From Sedimentisphaerales bacterium (lineage in GTDB: Bacteria; Planctomycetota; Phycisphaerae; Sedimentisphaerales; SM23-30), in assembly GCA_016930295.1 (NCBI GenBank), contig JAFGHE010000041.1, forward strand, positions 1 through 40,140: a DNA stretch of 40,140 bases, in the 5' to 3' direction. This document shows, piece after piece, positions 9,330-18,429 of this stretch. Under the pieces are notes generated by a model that searched no databases, had not been told where the DNA came from, and saw nothing but the letters and a program-made list of their open reading frames with translations. Position 1 is the stretch's first letter, and each line of letters opens with the position of its first letter. Both the position numbers and the translations under genes were made by a program.

Positions 9330-10001
9330 ATGGATAAAATATATATACCTGCTCATCGTGCGGAGGATTGGAGTGAATTTCTGGCGGATCCGGAGAAACA
9401 CTGGAGAAAGGGTAATTCCGCTCGTACGCTTGCTTATTGCTGGCAAGAGGCGCAAGGCTTTCCCGCGGAAGTGAAACAGGTACTTTCACCTTTATATCCC
9501 GATATTCAACCGCTAATCATTATCCCTGAACATAAGGTAACACTGCCAGGAGGCGGCAAGCCATCACAAAATGATATTTTTATTCTGGCCCGGACAGAAT
9601 CGCAGTTGATTTCCATTACGGTTGAAGGAAAGGTTTATGAACCGTTCGGGCCCACGGTTGCAGAATGGCTGACAAACGTATCGTCCGGCAAACAGGAGCG
9701 ACTTGAGTTTCTATGTGATCTTTTAAATATTGATAATCCACCTGAAGATACTTTACGGTATCAATTACTTCATCGTACTGCTTCGGCTATCATAGAAGCC
9801 CGGCGGTTTCATGCTCAACAGGCCCTCATGATGGTTCATTCTTTCAGCCCGAACAATCATTGGTTTGAGGATTATGCCAACTTTGTACAACTTTACCATA
9901 AAGAAGTCCGGACAGACGAAATAATTACTATAGGGGAGATATCCAATATTACTCTTAGTGTGGTCTGGATAAGGGGTGATAAGAAATACCTGGATAAGTA
10001 G
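9330..10001 (+). CDS. Conserved hypothetical protein (possibly DUF6946-like)
   Basis: MDKIYIPAHRAEDWSEFLADPEKHWRKGNSARTLAYCWQEA...ITVEGKVYEPFGPTVAEWL...; family recalled from memory, not verified. Confidence 0.55.
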   Translation: MDKIYIPAHRAEDWSEFLADPEKHWRKGNSARTLAYCWQEAQGFPAEVKQVLSPLYPDIQPLIIIPEHKVTLPGGGKPSQNDIFILARTESQLISITVEGKVYEPFGPTVAEWLTNVSSGKQERLEFLCDLLNIDNPPEDTLRYQLLHRTASAIIEARRFHAQQALMMVHSFSPNNHWFEDYANFVQLYHKEVRTDEIITIGEISNITLSVVWIRGDKKYLDK

Positions 10002-10415
10002 AAAGAAATTCTATAAGGGTATTATCTAACAGGGATGCTATACGGTAAGAATTGGGGTAATGGATTAAATTCGATAGTATGGAAAAACACATCCTTCGAC
10101 TACGTTCAGGTCAGGATTTATCCGTGCCACGTCATGTGTGTTACTCTTAAGGTGCCATTTTGGAAACTCAAATTGTTGAGTTTGGGGGAATTTATCCTAT
10201 AAGGCGTAAGTGGGAGTTGGTTTCAGGTAAAAATTGCCGGATTTGGGGGGTGGAAATTGCGCAGGAATTGCGCCGGGGATATTGCTTTGGGAGTGATTAT
10301 CTTTTTTTTGAGGAAAATCGGGGTAAATTTAATATTTCATAAATGTTTTATGTATAGGCATTTACAAATTATCAGGGAAATATTTGGGAGGTTTTGGGCC
10401 TTAGTTATCGGCGTT

Positions 10416-10433
10416 TTGGCATGGTGGTTGCGT
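10416..10433 (+). promoter_or_regulatory. Candidate sigma-54 (-24/-12) promoter upstream of flagellar operon
   Basis: TTGGCATGGTGGTTGCGT: GG (10418-10419), exactly 10 nt, GC (10430-10431), close to TGGCAC-N5-TTGC. Confidence 0.5.
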
Positions 10434-10531
10434 TAGGTTACTGTCAACAAGGACTGTGAATGATTGAAACTTTCTTGCTGCCGCTCGGAGAGTAGCAGTA
10501 AGTTTATTGTTGAGCCTGAGAAGGTGTAGTT

Positions 10532-10828
10532 ATGAAACAAGACAACATTGACATAAGTGACAACAAGGAAAGCCGGGAAATGGATGTCCGGCAGTCAGTC
10601 ACATCAGCGTTGGAAAACTTTTTGAATAACAGCGAAGAGGTGGCCGAGCGAATCATGGATGTGGCTCGAATGGCCGGCGCGTATGAGATGTTGTTAAAGG
10701 CTCAAGAAATTCAGTCCTCCGTCGAGGCGGAGAACTCGACGCATGTCGGCTTAGAGATGGGCCAGCCAGTGGAAGGTTTACTTCTGGCAGGCCCAACGTT
10801 AGGAGAAAGTAAACGAGCTGCTCCATAG
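10532..10828 (+). CDS. Hypothetical protein, first gene of flagellar operon
   Basis: 98 aa ORF directly upstream of flgF, same strand. Confidence 0.5.
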   Translation: MKQDNIDISDNKESREMDVRQSVTSALENFLNNSEEVAERIMDVARMAGAYEMLLKAQEIQSSVEAENSTHVGLEMGQPVEGLLLAGPTLGESKRAAP

Positions 10829-10869
10829 ACGTTATGAATCTAAACGGCAAAGAAGCTTAAGGATGAGCT

Positions 10870-11625
10870 ATGTTATATGGAATGTATGTATCTGCAGCCG
10901 GTGCGATGGCCAATTCCTATCGACAGGATGTCATAGCGAATAATCTGGCCAACGTTGAGACAGTTGCTTTCAAGAGCGATCTGGCATTACTCCAGGCCCG
11001 TCGCACCGAAGCGCAATTAAGCGGGCAAAGAACGCACACCACCGCCATGCTAGAAGGCATAGGCGGTGGTATCTTCGCCCTGCCTACGGTCACTGACTTT
11101 TCTCCCGCCACACTTGAGCAAACCGATTCTCCCTATGATCTGGCCCTGACGGACAAAGGTTTTTTCCAGGTTCAAAAGGACGACCAGGTCTGTTACACCC
11201 GTGATGGTCGGCTCACCTACAACACGAATAATGAATTGGTAACGATTGCGGATAAACTGCCGGTGTTAAGTGACGCCGGAAGTCCTATAGTAATTGATCC
11301 TCAATCGGGCAAACTTCATGTGGATGAAGTGGGTAATGTAAGTCAGGGCGATACCGTTATCGCGAAACTGGGGATCGTGGATTTTGAAGATACCCGGGTT
11401 TTGCGTAAGCAGGGTAATAATCTATATATCTCAGAGGATGCTCCGGGTCAACCCACGGAGCCGGTTATCAAACAGGGATTTATCGAGACTTCGGGCGTTA
11501 ATCAGGTGGATCAGTTAACGGCCCTTATCGATACGTCCCGTCAGTTTCAAACCAATCTTACGATGTTACAGATTCAGGATCAGACCCTGGGTTTGGCGGT
11601 AACCCGATTAGGGTCCGTTAGCTAA
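10870..11625 (+). CDS. flgF: Flagellar basal-body rod protein FlgF-like
   Basis: MLYGMYVSAAGAMANSYRQDVIANNLANVETVAFKSD...; C-terminal ...GFIETSGVNQVDQLTALIDTSRQFQTNLTMLQ. Confidence 0.85.
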   Translation: MLYGMYVSAAGAMANSYRQDVIANNLANVETVAFKSDLALLQARRTEAQLSGQRTHTTAMLEGIGGGIFALPTVTDFSPATLEQTDSPYDLALTDKGFFQVQKDDQVCYTRDGRLTYNTNNELVTIADKLPVLSDAGSPIVIDPQSGKLHVDEVGNVSQGDTVIAKLGIVDFEDTRVLRKQGNNLYISEDAPGQPTEPVIKQGFIETSGVNQVDQLTALIDTSRQFQTNLTMLQIQDQTLGLAVTRLGSVS

Positions 11626-11661
11626 GCCAGGAAAGACAGCAACTATTAAACGGAAATAACT

Positions 11662-12468
11662 ATGGCAATCACAGCATTACATTCAGCGGCGACCGGCATG
11701 AAAGCGATGGACACCCAGTTGGATGTCATTGCCAACAACCTGGCCAATTCCAACACGCACGGGTTTAAATCGTCGCGTGTGAATTTTGAGGATCTTTTTT
11801 ACGAGGAGATGCGTCAGCCGGGCAGTTTAAACAGTCAGGGTTTATACAGCAGTACGGGATTGTTTGTGGGTCTGGGAGTTCGGGTATCCAACACGCAATT
11901 GAATATGGAGACCGGCTCGCCTGAGAATACCGGTCGTCCACTTGATATTGCCATTCAGGGAGAAGGATTTTTCCGGGTACAAACGCCGGAGGGGATAGGA
12001 GAAGGACAGGCATATACCCGGGCGGGCAATTTTATTGCGAACCAGGACGGGGACCTGGTGCTGGGCACCACGGCGGGGCCTCTGCTGGATCCTGCGATTA
12101 CCCTGCCGCAGGGTACGGATTTAAACAGCGTTACCATAGAACAGGATGGCACAATCACCGTGATGGTAGATGGTGTGGATCAGGAAATTGGACAAATTCA
12201 GTTGTTCCGGTTTCCCAATGCTCATGGTCTCCGTCAGGAAGGGGGCAATCTCTACACGGAAACCAACGCCAGTGGCTCACCCATTGCCGGGCTGCCGCTC
12301 GATGCGGGATTCGGTGGTCTGCTGCAGCGTCACCTGGAGGCCAGTAACGTGGATCCGGTTCGTGAGCTGGTACAGATGATTCGCACCCAGCGGAGTTTTG
12401 AGCTCAACTCGCAAAGCATTCGGGCCGCGGATGAGAATTTACAGGTCGTAAGTCGTTTACGGAGATAG
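11662..12468 (+). CDS. flgG: Flagellar distal rod protein FlgG
   Basis: LHSAATGMKAMDTQLDVIANNLANSNTHGFKSSRVNFEDLFYEEMRQPG...LEASNVDPVRELVQMIRTQRSFELNSQSIRAADENLQ. Confidence 0.95.
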   Translation: MAITALHSAATGMKAMDTQLDVIANNLANSNTHGFKSSRVNFEDLFYEEMRQPGSLNSQGLYSSTGLFVGLGVRVSNTQLNMETGSPENTGRPLDIAIQGEGFFRVQTPEGIGEGQAYTRAGNFIANQDGDLVLGTTAGPLLDPAITLPQGTDLNSVTIEQDGTITVMVDGVDQEIGQIQLFRFPNAHGLRQEGGNLYTETNASGSPIAGLPLDAGFGGLLQRHLEASNVDPVRELVQMIRTQRSFELNSQSIRAADENLQVVSRLRR

Positions 12469-12528
12469 GAGCTAAAGAAGGCACATAGGCACACAGGCAC
12501 ACAGAAACAAAGGTAATAGTAAGAATAG

Positions 12529-13686
12529 ATGATAGGCAGACATACTACAATTTGGTTTATTATGACAATAATCATTCCGGCAATTCTGTTGTCGGCTTCG
12601 AGTGCCGGCGGGCAGATGTGCCGGATTCGGGTAAAATCCAATGTTGATATGGAGAGCGGACCGGTACGACTGGGTGACATTGCCGAGGTTATCACCGAAG
12701 ACAGCCAGGTTAAAGAGCGTGTGGAGCAACTGAGCGTTTTCGAACCATCTGAAGGCATAACGGAAATTGAGCTGGGTTTATTTGAGATTTCGCGGGCTTT
12801 GGCGCGGGGGGATATCAACCCGGTGACGGTGGATATATACGGAGCGAATGTCTGCCGGCTGAGCCTGCCTGAGGTAACGGAGACAGAGAAGCCCTCCATT
12901 CATGAGATTATCGACACACCTGTCAATAAAGAACCGTCCGCCCGTACGCTGGCGACCGTTTTACAGCAACGTATATCCCAATCGACCGGCCTGGAGAGTG
13001 CCCGGCTGTGCATTACCTGGGATCCCCAGGATCAGGAATATCTGCAGCAGCCTTACGAGGAAAAGCGATTTGAGATAAAATATCTGCGGCACATTTCTCT
13101 GGGGCCGTTGAATTTTGAAATCAAGGACAATGATTTTTCGTCCGTGTCTGAGAATGACGCTATAACTAACGAGGGTAATAAATCAAGAAGGCGGGTGAGC
13201 GGCCGAGTGGAATATTTATGTGAGAGGTTAGTGGCGGCACAGCCGCTGCCGACCGGCCATAAAATATCCGCCGCGGATGTGAAGATTATACCTGCGCGCA
13301 TTGATTCCATGAAGGATCTGAGCACTGAGGACCTGGAATCCATCCTGGGTAAGGAAGTGGTGCGTCCGATTGCGGTCAATCAACCGATACGGGCGGAACT
13401 GCTGCGTAAATTACTTCTGGTGAAGCGCAGGGACCCGGTGAAAGTGGTTTCACGCAGCGGGTGTATCAATATCAGCTTAACCGGTGTGGCCCTGGAAGAC
13501 GGGTCAAAAGGTGATATTATCTCCGTGAGCAGTAATTCGGATCGGACCAAAATAATCCAGGCCCGGGTCACAGGGGTCAATATGGTCAGCGCCATAACAT
13601 ACCCAGAAGAGGTCCATGCCGGCGACGTGTCGAGTGTGCCGGTAGCCAAAGCAGAGGATTCCAATATATCTTTAACGAGGATGTAA
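12529..13686 (+). CDS. flgA: Flagellar P-ring assembly chaperone FlgA
   Basis: Between flgG and flgH; C-terminal SAF-like region (VVRPIAVNQPIRAELLRKLLLVKRRDPVKVVSRSGCINISLTGVALEDGSKGDIISV). Confidence 0.85.
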   Translation: MIGRHTTIWFIMTIIIPAILLSASSAGGQMCRIRVKSNVDMESGPVRLGDIAEVITEDSQVKERVEQLSVFEPSEGITEIELGLFEISRALARGDINPVTVDIYGANVCRLSLPEVTETEKPSIHEIIDTPVNKEPSARTLATVLQQRISQSTGLESARLCITWDPQDQEYLQQPYEEKRFEIKYLRHISLGPLNFEIKDNDFSSVSENDAITNEGNKSRRRVSGRVEYLCERLVAAQPLPTGHKISAADVKIIPARIDSMKDLSTEDLESILGKEVVRPIAVNQPIRAELLRKLLLVKRRDPVKVVSRSGCINISLTGVALEDGSKGDIISVSSNSDRTKIIQARVTGVNMVSAITYPEEVHAGDVSSVPVAKAEDSNISLTRM

Positions 13687-14475
13687 ATGAAACCTACAGT
13701 TAAATATTTATTATTGATTATGTTGACCTGGCCGGCGGCGTTATGCCAGGGGCAAAACAACAGTCTGTTTTTACGGGCGGAGCAGAAGTATCGGGCCGGC
13801 AGTATCCGGGGCAAGAATATGGATATGTCAACCGGCAGTCCCGCCGGCTCCGGTCCGGTGCAGGTATCGGCGACCGACAGTCGGGAATCCGCCAACAAGA
13901 TAGTACTTGACAAGAATATTACCCCGATTATGGAAGCCCACTGGTTTGCGGTGGAAGAGCCGGCCCCGAAGGATTTTCGGGTTCATGATCTGGTAACAAT
14001 CATTGTTAATGAGGTCAGTAAACATACGGTCAAGGCCGAGTCGGAAGCTCAGCGGGAGCATTCCATCGACTTTGCTCTGGAGGAATGGATACGTCTGACG
14101 GACGGGAATCTGCGTCCGGACAAACAATCGCGGGGCGATCCCAAGATAAAAGGGTCGGTGGAGCGTGAGTTCCAGGGTGAGAGCGACATTCAGCGGGAGG
14201 ACACCCTGATGGCCCGTATCCAGGCAAAGGTAATTGACGTGATGCCCAACGGGAATCTGATTCTGGAAGCCACACACACGGTGGTCGTGGATGATGAAGT
14301 GACCCGGATAACGCTGACCGGAACGTGTCGCAGCAAAGATGTGGGCATTGATAACAGTATTATCTCGTCGAAGATCGCCGACCTGGAGATACAGAAAAAG
14401 CATACCGGCATGGCGCGGGACGCGACCAAGCGCAGTGTGCTGATGGAAATACTGGATTTTCTTAACCCGTTTTAA
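13687..14475 (+). CDS. flgH: Flagellar L-ring protein FlgH
   Basis: FRVHDLVTIIVNEVSKHTVKAESEAQRE...IKGSVEREFQGESDIQREDTLMARIQAKVIDVMPNGNLILEATHTVVVDDEVTRITLTGTCRSKDV. Confidence 0.9.
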   Translation: MKPTVKYLLLIMLTWPAALCQGQNNSLFLRAEQKYRAGSIRGKNMDMSTGSPAGSGPVQVSATDSRESANKIVLDKNITPIMEAHWFAVEEPAPKDFRVHDLVTIIVNEVSKHTVKAESEAQREHSIDFALEEWIRLTDGNLRPDKQSRGDPKIKGSVEREFQGESDIQREDTLMARIQAKVIDVMPNGNLILEATHTVVVDDEVTRITLTGTCRSKDVGIDNSIISSKIADLEIQKKHTGMARDATKRSVLMEILDFLNPF

Positions 14476-14494
14476 TCAAGGACTATGAACACGA

Positions 14495-15655
14495 ATGAAA
14501 ACCAACCCTGACAATCCGGTTCATACCAGACTACGGATACGAATCACCGCGTTATTTATGGTGATTTTGCTGAGTACGTCCCCGGTATGGTCTCTGACAC
14601 GGGTGCGGGACATAGCCCGTCCGCTGGGGGAACGGAGTAATGAGCTTTGGAACTGGGGTCTGGTGGTTGGTCTCAATGGTACCGGAGACGGGGGCGATGT
14701 TCTGATCAAGGCGCGGGCGCTGATGACCTGGCTGGAGAATATGAACAATCCTCCCGGCAGCCTGGACGAGCTTAAAAGTGCCAAGAACGTGGCGATCGTA
14801 TCATTGAGCGTGGAACTGCCGCGTAACGGGGCGCGAAACGGTGATCAGCTTGATGTGAAGGTGGCCAGTTTTGGTAATGCCAGCAGTCTGGCCGGCGGCA
14901 TTCTGTTGATGACCCCGCTGCGCAGTAATCATCCGCTGGACGATACCATCTGGGCCTGGGCCCAGGGCGAGGTGAGTATCCCCGATCCGGATAATCCCAC
15001 CATGGGTATTGTCAAGAATGGTGCGGATATGGAATTCGATATTAAACATGATTATACGGCGGTCGATGCCAACAACCGGGTGTATTTCGATCTGGTTCTG
15101 GACGAGGAACAGGCCAACTGGCAGACGGCCAATGCCATTGCCATGTTTATTGACGAGATGAACACGGTGCCGGAAGCATTTGAAGATGAATCCCTGGTGG
15201 ACGCCGCCCTGATGACTCAGCGGACGGCGGAAGCGCTGGATCCGCGTACGGTACGCATTTATATTCCGGATAAGCAGGCCCGGAATCCGGCGTCGTTTAT
15301 CTCGCGGATTATGAGTATGGCCGTGGAACTGCCGGATCCGGAAGCGGTAATCGTCATTCATGAAAAGACCGGGACCATCGCGTTTTCTTATAATGTTGAC
15401 ATTGCCCCGTGTACGGTTGCGACCCGGGGATTATCGATTCGGATCGTGAATCCGCCGCCGCAGCCGGTGGCGGGCCAGCCGGTTATCACTCAAAGCGAGT
15501 GGGCGAAATTTGACACCAGCAAAGAAGGGACCGCCAAACTGGACGACCTGATAACAGCGCTGGATCAACTCAATGTATCGATAGATCAAAAGATAGCCGC
15601 CATTCATGCCCTGCGTAAGGGCGGCCATTTACGGGCACGGGTTATAACGGAGTAA
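14495..15655 (+). CDS. flgI: Flagellar P-ring protein FlgI
   Basis: TRVRDIARPLGERSNELWNWGLVVGLNGTGDGGD...; GGILLMTPLRS. Confidence 0.9.
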   Translation: MKTNPDNPVHTRLRIRITALFMVILLSTSPVWSLTRVRDIARPLGERSNELWNWGLVVGLNGTGDGGDVLIKARALMTWLENMNNPPGSLDELKSAKNVAIVSLSVELPRNGARNGDQLDVKVASFGNASSLAGGILLMTPLRSNHPLDDTIWAWAQGEVSIPDPDNPTMGIVKNGADMEFDIKHDYTAVDANNRVYFDLVLDEEQANWQTANAIAMFIDEMNTVPEAFEDESLVDAALMTQRTAEALDPRTVRIYIPDKQARNPASFISRIMSMAVELPDPEAVIVIHEKTGTIAFSYNVDIAPCTVATRGLSIRIVNPPPQPVAGQPVITQSEWAKFDTSKEGTAKLDDLITALDQLNVSIDQKIAAIHALRKGGHLRARVITE

Positions 15656-15666
15656 GTAACAGCATA

Positions 15667-16014
15667 ATGAATGCAGATTCAGTAAATAGTATCAACCAGC
15701 CGGCCGCGGCCTATGAGAAATACCGGCAGCTTCGTCAGAAGGCCTCTGAAGTGGTAAACCAGGTATTTTATGGCACGTTGTTACGCGAGTTTCGCGAAGC
15801 GCAGCAACCCACGCTCCTGGACAGCGGGCCCGGTGTCAAGACATTCATGCGTCAATTGGATATGGAACTAATCCATCGGATCTCCCAACGGGGCGATGCT
15901 CCGCTGGTGAAAGCTTTGATAAAGCAACTGGGAGGAGATCGATACAAACTGGAAAGTAATCTTTCTGAAGCCAAAGCCATCCGTCCGGTCACGGTAAGGA
16001 ACAGGATTCAATAA
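15667..16014 (+). CDS. Rod-binding protein (FlgJ N-terminal type, no muramidase domain)
   Basis: 115 aa; QKASEVVNQVFYGTLLREFREAQQPTLLDSGPGVKTFMRQLDMELIHRISQRGDAPLVKALIKQL; follows flgI. Confidence 0.75.
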   Translation: MNADSVNSINQPAAAYEKYRQLRQKASEVVNQVFYGTLLREFREAQQPTLLDSGPGVKTFMRQLDMELIHRISQRGDAPLVKALIKQLGGDRYKLESNLSEAKAIRPVTVRNRIQ

Positions 16015-16518
16015 ATGTTAAAGTCCGTCGACAATTTGATTCAGACTCTGCAGGACGATTTGCAGTGGCACAGCGATCTGGCCGTGGTGCTGGAGAACAA
16101 GCTGGATGCCATGCGTCATTTTGATTTATCGCGACTGGAGGCTCTGACCGGCAATGAACAGCGTCTGGCGCAGGCGATTGCACTGAATGAGAAGAAACGG
16201 CGGGACGCGGTTCGGGCGGCGACGATGGCGGTATGGCCCCAGCGACGTGGACAAACGGCCACGGCGAGCGAACTGGCTCAGGCATTAGCTGAGCCGCAGC
16301 GGTCAAGGCTTATGTCGCTGACATCGATGTTACGAGAAGTGATGGAGAGGGTGGGTCGGTTGAATCGAATCAACGCGATAGCCACCCATAAGATCATGGG
16401 GCATTTCGATCATATTTTTCAAATTATCGCCCAATCCGGCAGAGATATCGGGCTTTATGGTAAAAGTGGAAAGAAGTCGTACCTGGAACAGAATCGTCTG
16501 GTGGACGCCATGGCATAG
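16015..16518 (+). CDS. FlgN-like flagellar export chaperone
   Basis: 167 aa helical protein between the rod-binding protein and flgK; NLIQTLQDDLQWHSDLAVVLENKLDAMRHFDLSRLEALTGNEQRLAQAIA. Confidence 0.7.
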   Translation: MLKSVDNLIQTLQDDLQWHSDLAVVLENKLDAMRHFDLSRLEALTGNEQRLAQAIALNEKKRRDAVRAATMAVWPQRRGQTATASELAQALAEPQRSRLMSLTSMLREVMERVGRLNRINAIATHKIMGHFDHIFQIIAQSGRDIGLYGKSGKKSYLEQNRLVDAMA

Positions 16519-16623
16519 GCGGCAGAGGTCACAATCCAATGGTACTGACATCAGGTAACAAATGAATATAAAACAAAAAAGAAATATGAGTTTTTCAGGC
16601 AAGACATATAGAAAGGTGACGTT

Positions 16624-18348
16624 ATGGCACTGATTAACGGTGCATTACAAATTGGTCGCAGCGGATTAACGGCATCGCAGGCGGGCCTGGCCGTCACCGG
16701 TAACAACATGGCCAATGCGGCGACACCCAGTTATTCGCGTCAGCAGGCCCTGCTGGCGCCGACCCAGGCCACGGAGATTGTGCCGGGTAAATTCACCGGC
16801 ACGGGTGTGGCCCTTTATGATGTCTTGCGTAAGGTGGACGATGCACTTAATGGCCGGATCCGTACGGCGGTGGGGGATTCGTCATCCTATATGGTCCAGC
16901 AGCAGGCCATGACACGCGTGGAGGCGGCGTTCAATGAGCTGACCGAGCAGGATTTATCATCGCGGCTGAGTGCTTTCTTCAGTTCCTTCTCCGCCCTGCA
17001 GAGTCAGCCGCACGATATTGCCACGCGTAACGTCGTCTTACAGGAAGGGGCCAACCTGTGCAATTTCGTCGTGGAGCTTCGAGATGAACTGGATAGTATC
17101 CAGGAGGACCTTGATACCCAGGTTCGTTACCAGGTGGAACAGGCGGATGCTCTGGCCTCTCAGATAGCCGAATTGAACCAGCAGGTAGTAACGACGGAGG
17201 CGGGCCGGGCCGGGTCAGCCGCGGCCTTACGGGACCAGCGGGATGACCTTCTTAAACAATTAAGTGAACTGATCAATATTCATACGCGCGAGGTAGAGGG
17301 CGGCTCGGTAAATGTGTTTATCGGTAACGAACCGTTAATCCAGTATGCCGACAGCCGGGGAATTGAATATAAGGAAACCACGGATACCAATACGAACAAT
17401 CGGCTGGCGCAGGTGGTTTTCAGTGACAATAAGGAAGCGGTTGACCTGACCAGCGGCAAGATTCACGGTCTTATCACAGGACGGGACACACATCTGAGCG
17501 GTGTGATTTCAGACCTGGACACCTGGACGCAGTCCCTGATCCATGAGGTGAACAAACTGCATACCCTGGGTCGCGGGCTGGATAATCACACCTCCCTGAC
17601 GTCACAGTTTAATGTGGATGATCCGGACGCTTCCCTGGCCTTAATGGCCGATACGGACCTGAAGTGGGCGGCGGATAACGGTGTTTTTTACGTACAGGTG
17701 TTCGACAGCAACGGAGAGCCGGCCGACAGTCCCCAGATGGTCGAAGTCAGTATCGGGATGGATGCCAACGATACCACGCTGAATACGCTGGCGGCGTCCC
17801 TGGATGCCATCAATGGTATCTCGGCCACGGTTAACAGCAGTAATTACCTGGAGATTAACGCGGCGGCCGGCTACACGTTTGCCTTTTCCTCCCCGACGGA
17901 TGCCGACGATGCCAGCAATGTATTAGCGATCCTGGGGATCAACAGCTTTTTCGAGGGATACAATGCCGGCACCATTTCGGTCAATAGCGACCTGACCGCA
18001 CGCAAACTGGCGGCCGGCGCCAACAGCCTGACCGGAAACGGTGACGTTGCCGGTTCTATTGCCGACCTGGCCCTCAACGGGGTAGATTCTCTCAACGGCA
18101 TAAGCCTTACTCAGAGTTTCACCTCCCTGGTGGGCGAGGTCTCCACCAACAGCAAATCTGCCCAGGACAACTATACGGCCTCGAACGTGATCATGGAAAC
18201 ACTTGAATTAGAGCGCCAGACCATCAGCGGTGTATCCGTGGATGAAGAGGCTCTGAATATGATTACATTCCAGCGTGCCTTCCAGGGTTCGGCCCGTTAT
18301 ATCAACCTGGTGAACCAGATGATTGATGAGGTATTATCTCTACTATAA
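16624..18348 (+). CDS. flgK: Flagellar hook-associated protein 1 FlgK
   Basis: QIGRSGLTASQAGLAVTGNNMANAATPSYSRQQALL...; C-terminal SVDEEALNMITFQRAFQGSARYINLVNQMIDEVLSLL. Confidence 0.95.
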   Translation: MALINGALQIGRSGLTASQAGLAVTGNNMANAATPSYSRQQALLAPTQATEIVPGKFTGTGVALYDVLRKVDDALNGRIRTAVGDSSSYMVQQQAMTRVEAAFNELTEQDLSSRLSAFFSSFSALQSQPHDIATRNVVLQEGANLCNFVVELRDELDSIQEDLDTQVRYQVEQADALASQIAELNQQVVTTEAGRAGSAAALRDQRDDLLKQLSELINIHTREVEGGSVNVFIGNEPLIQYADSRGIEYKETTDTNTNNRLAQVVFSDNKEAVDLTSGKIHGLITGRDTHLSGVISDLDTWTQSLIHEVNKLHTLGRGLDNHTSLTSQFNVDDPDASLALMADTDLKWAADNGVFYVQVFDSNGEPADSPQMVEVSIGMDANDTTLNTLAASLDAINGISATVNSSNYLEINAAAGYTFAFSSPTDADDASNVLAILGINSFFEGYNAGTISVNSDLTARKLAAGANSLTGNGDVAGSIADLALNGVDSLNGISLTQSFTSLVGEVSTNSKSAQDNYTASNVIMETLELERQTISGVSVDEEALNMITFQRAFQGSARYINLVNQMIDEVLSLL

Positions 18349-18429
18349 TGGAGAATTGTGTAATTTTTATTAATTGTCAATGAGACATAAACAGGACTTA
18401 GAAAGGAATTCCGTAATCGGAACAGAACC

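Noticed and set aside
10160-10342. 60-aa ORF upstream of the flagellar operon
   Set aside because: Overlaps a hairpin and G-rich noncoding sequence; no protein-like features.
14030-15361. Long antisense ORFs (e.g. 13828-14403 and 14801-15361, minus strand)
   Set aside because: Shadow ORFs opposite well-recognised flgH and flgI in GC-rich coding DNA.
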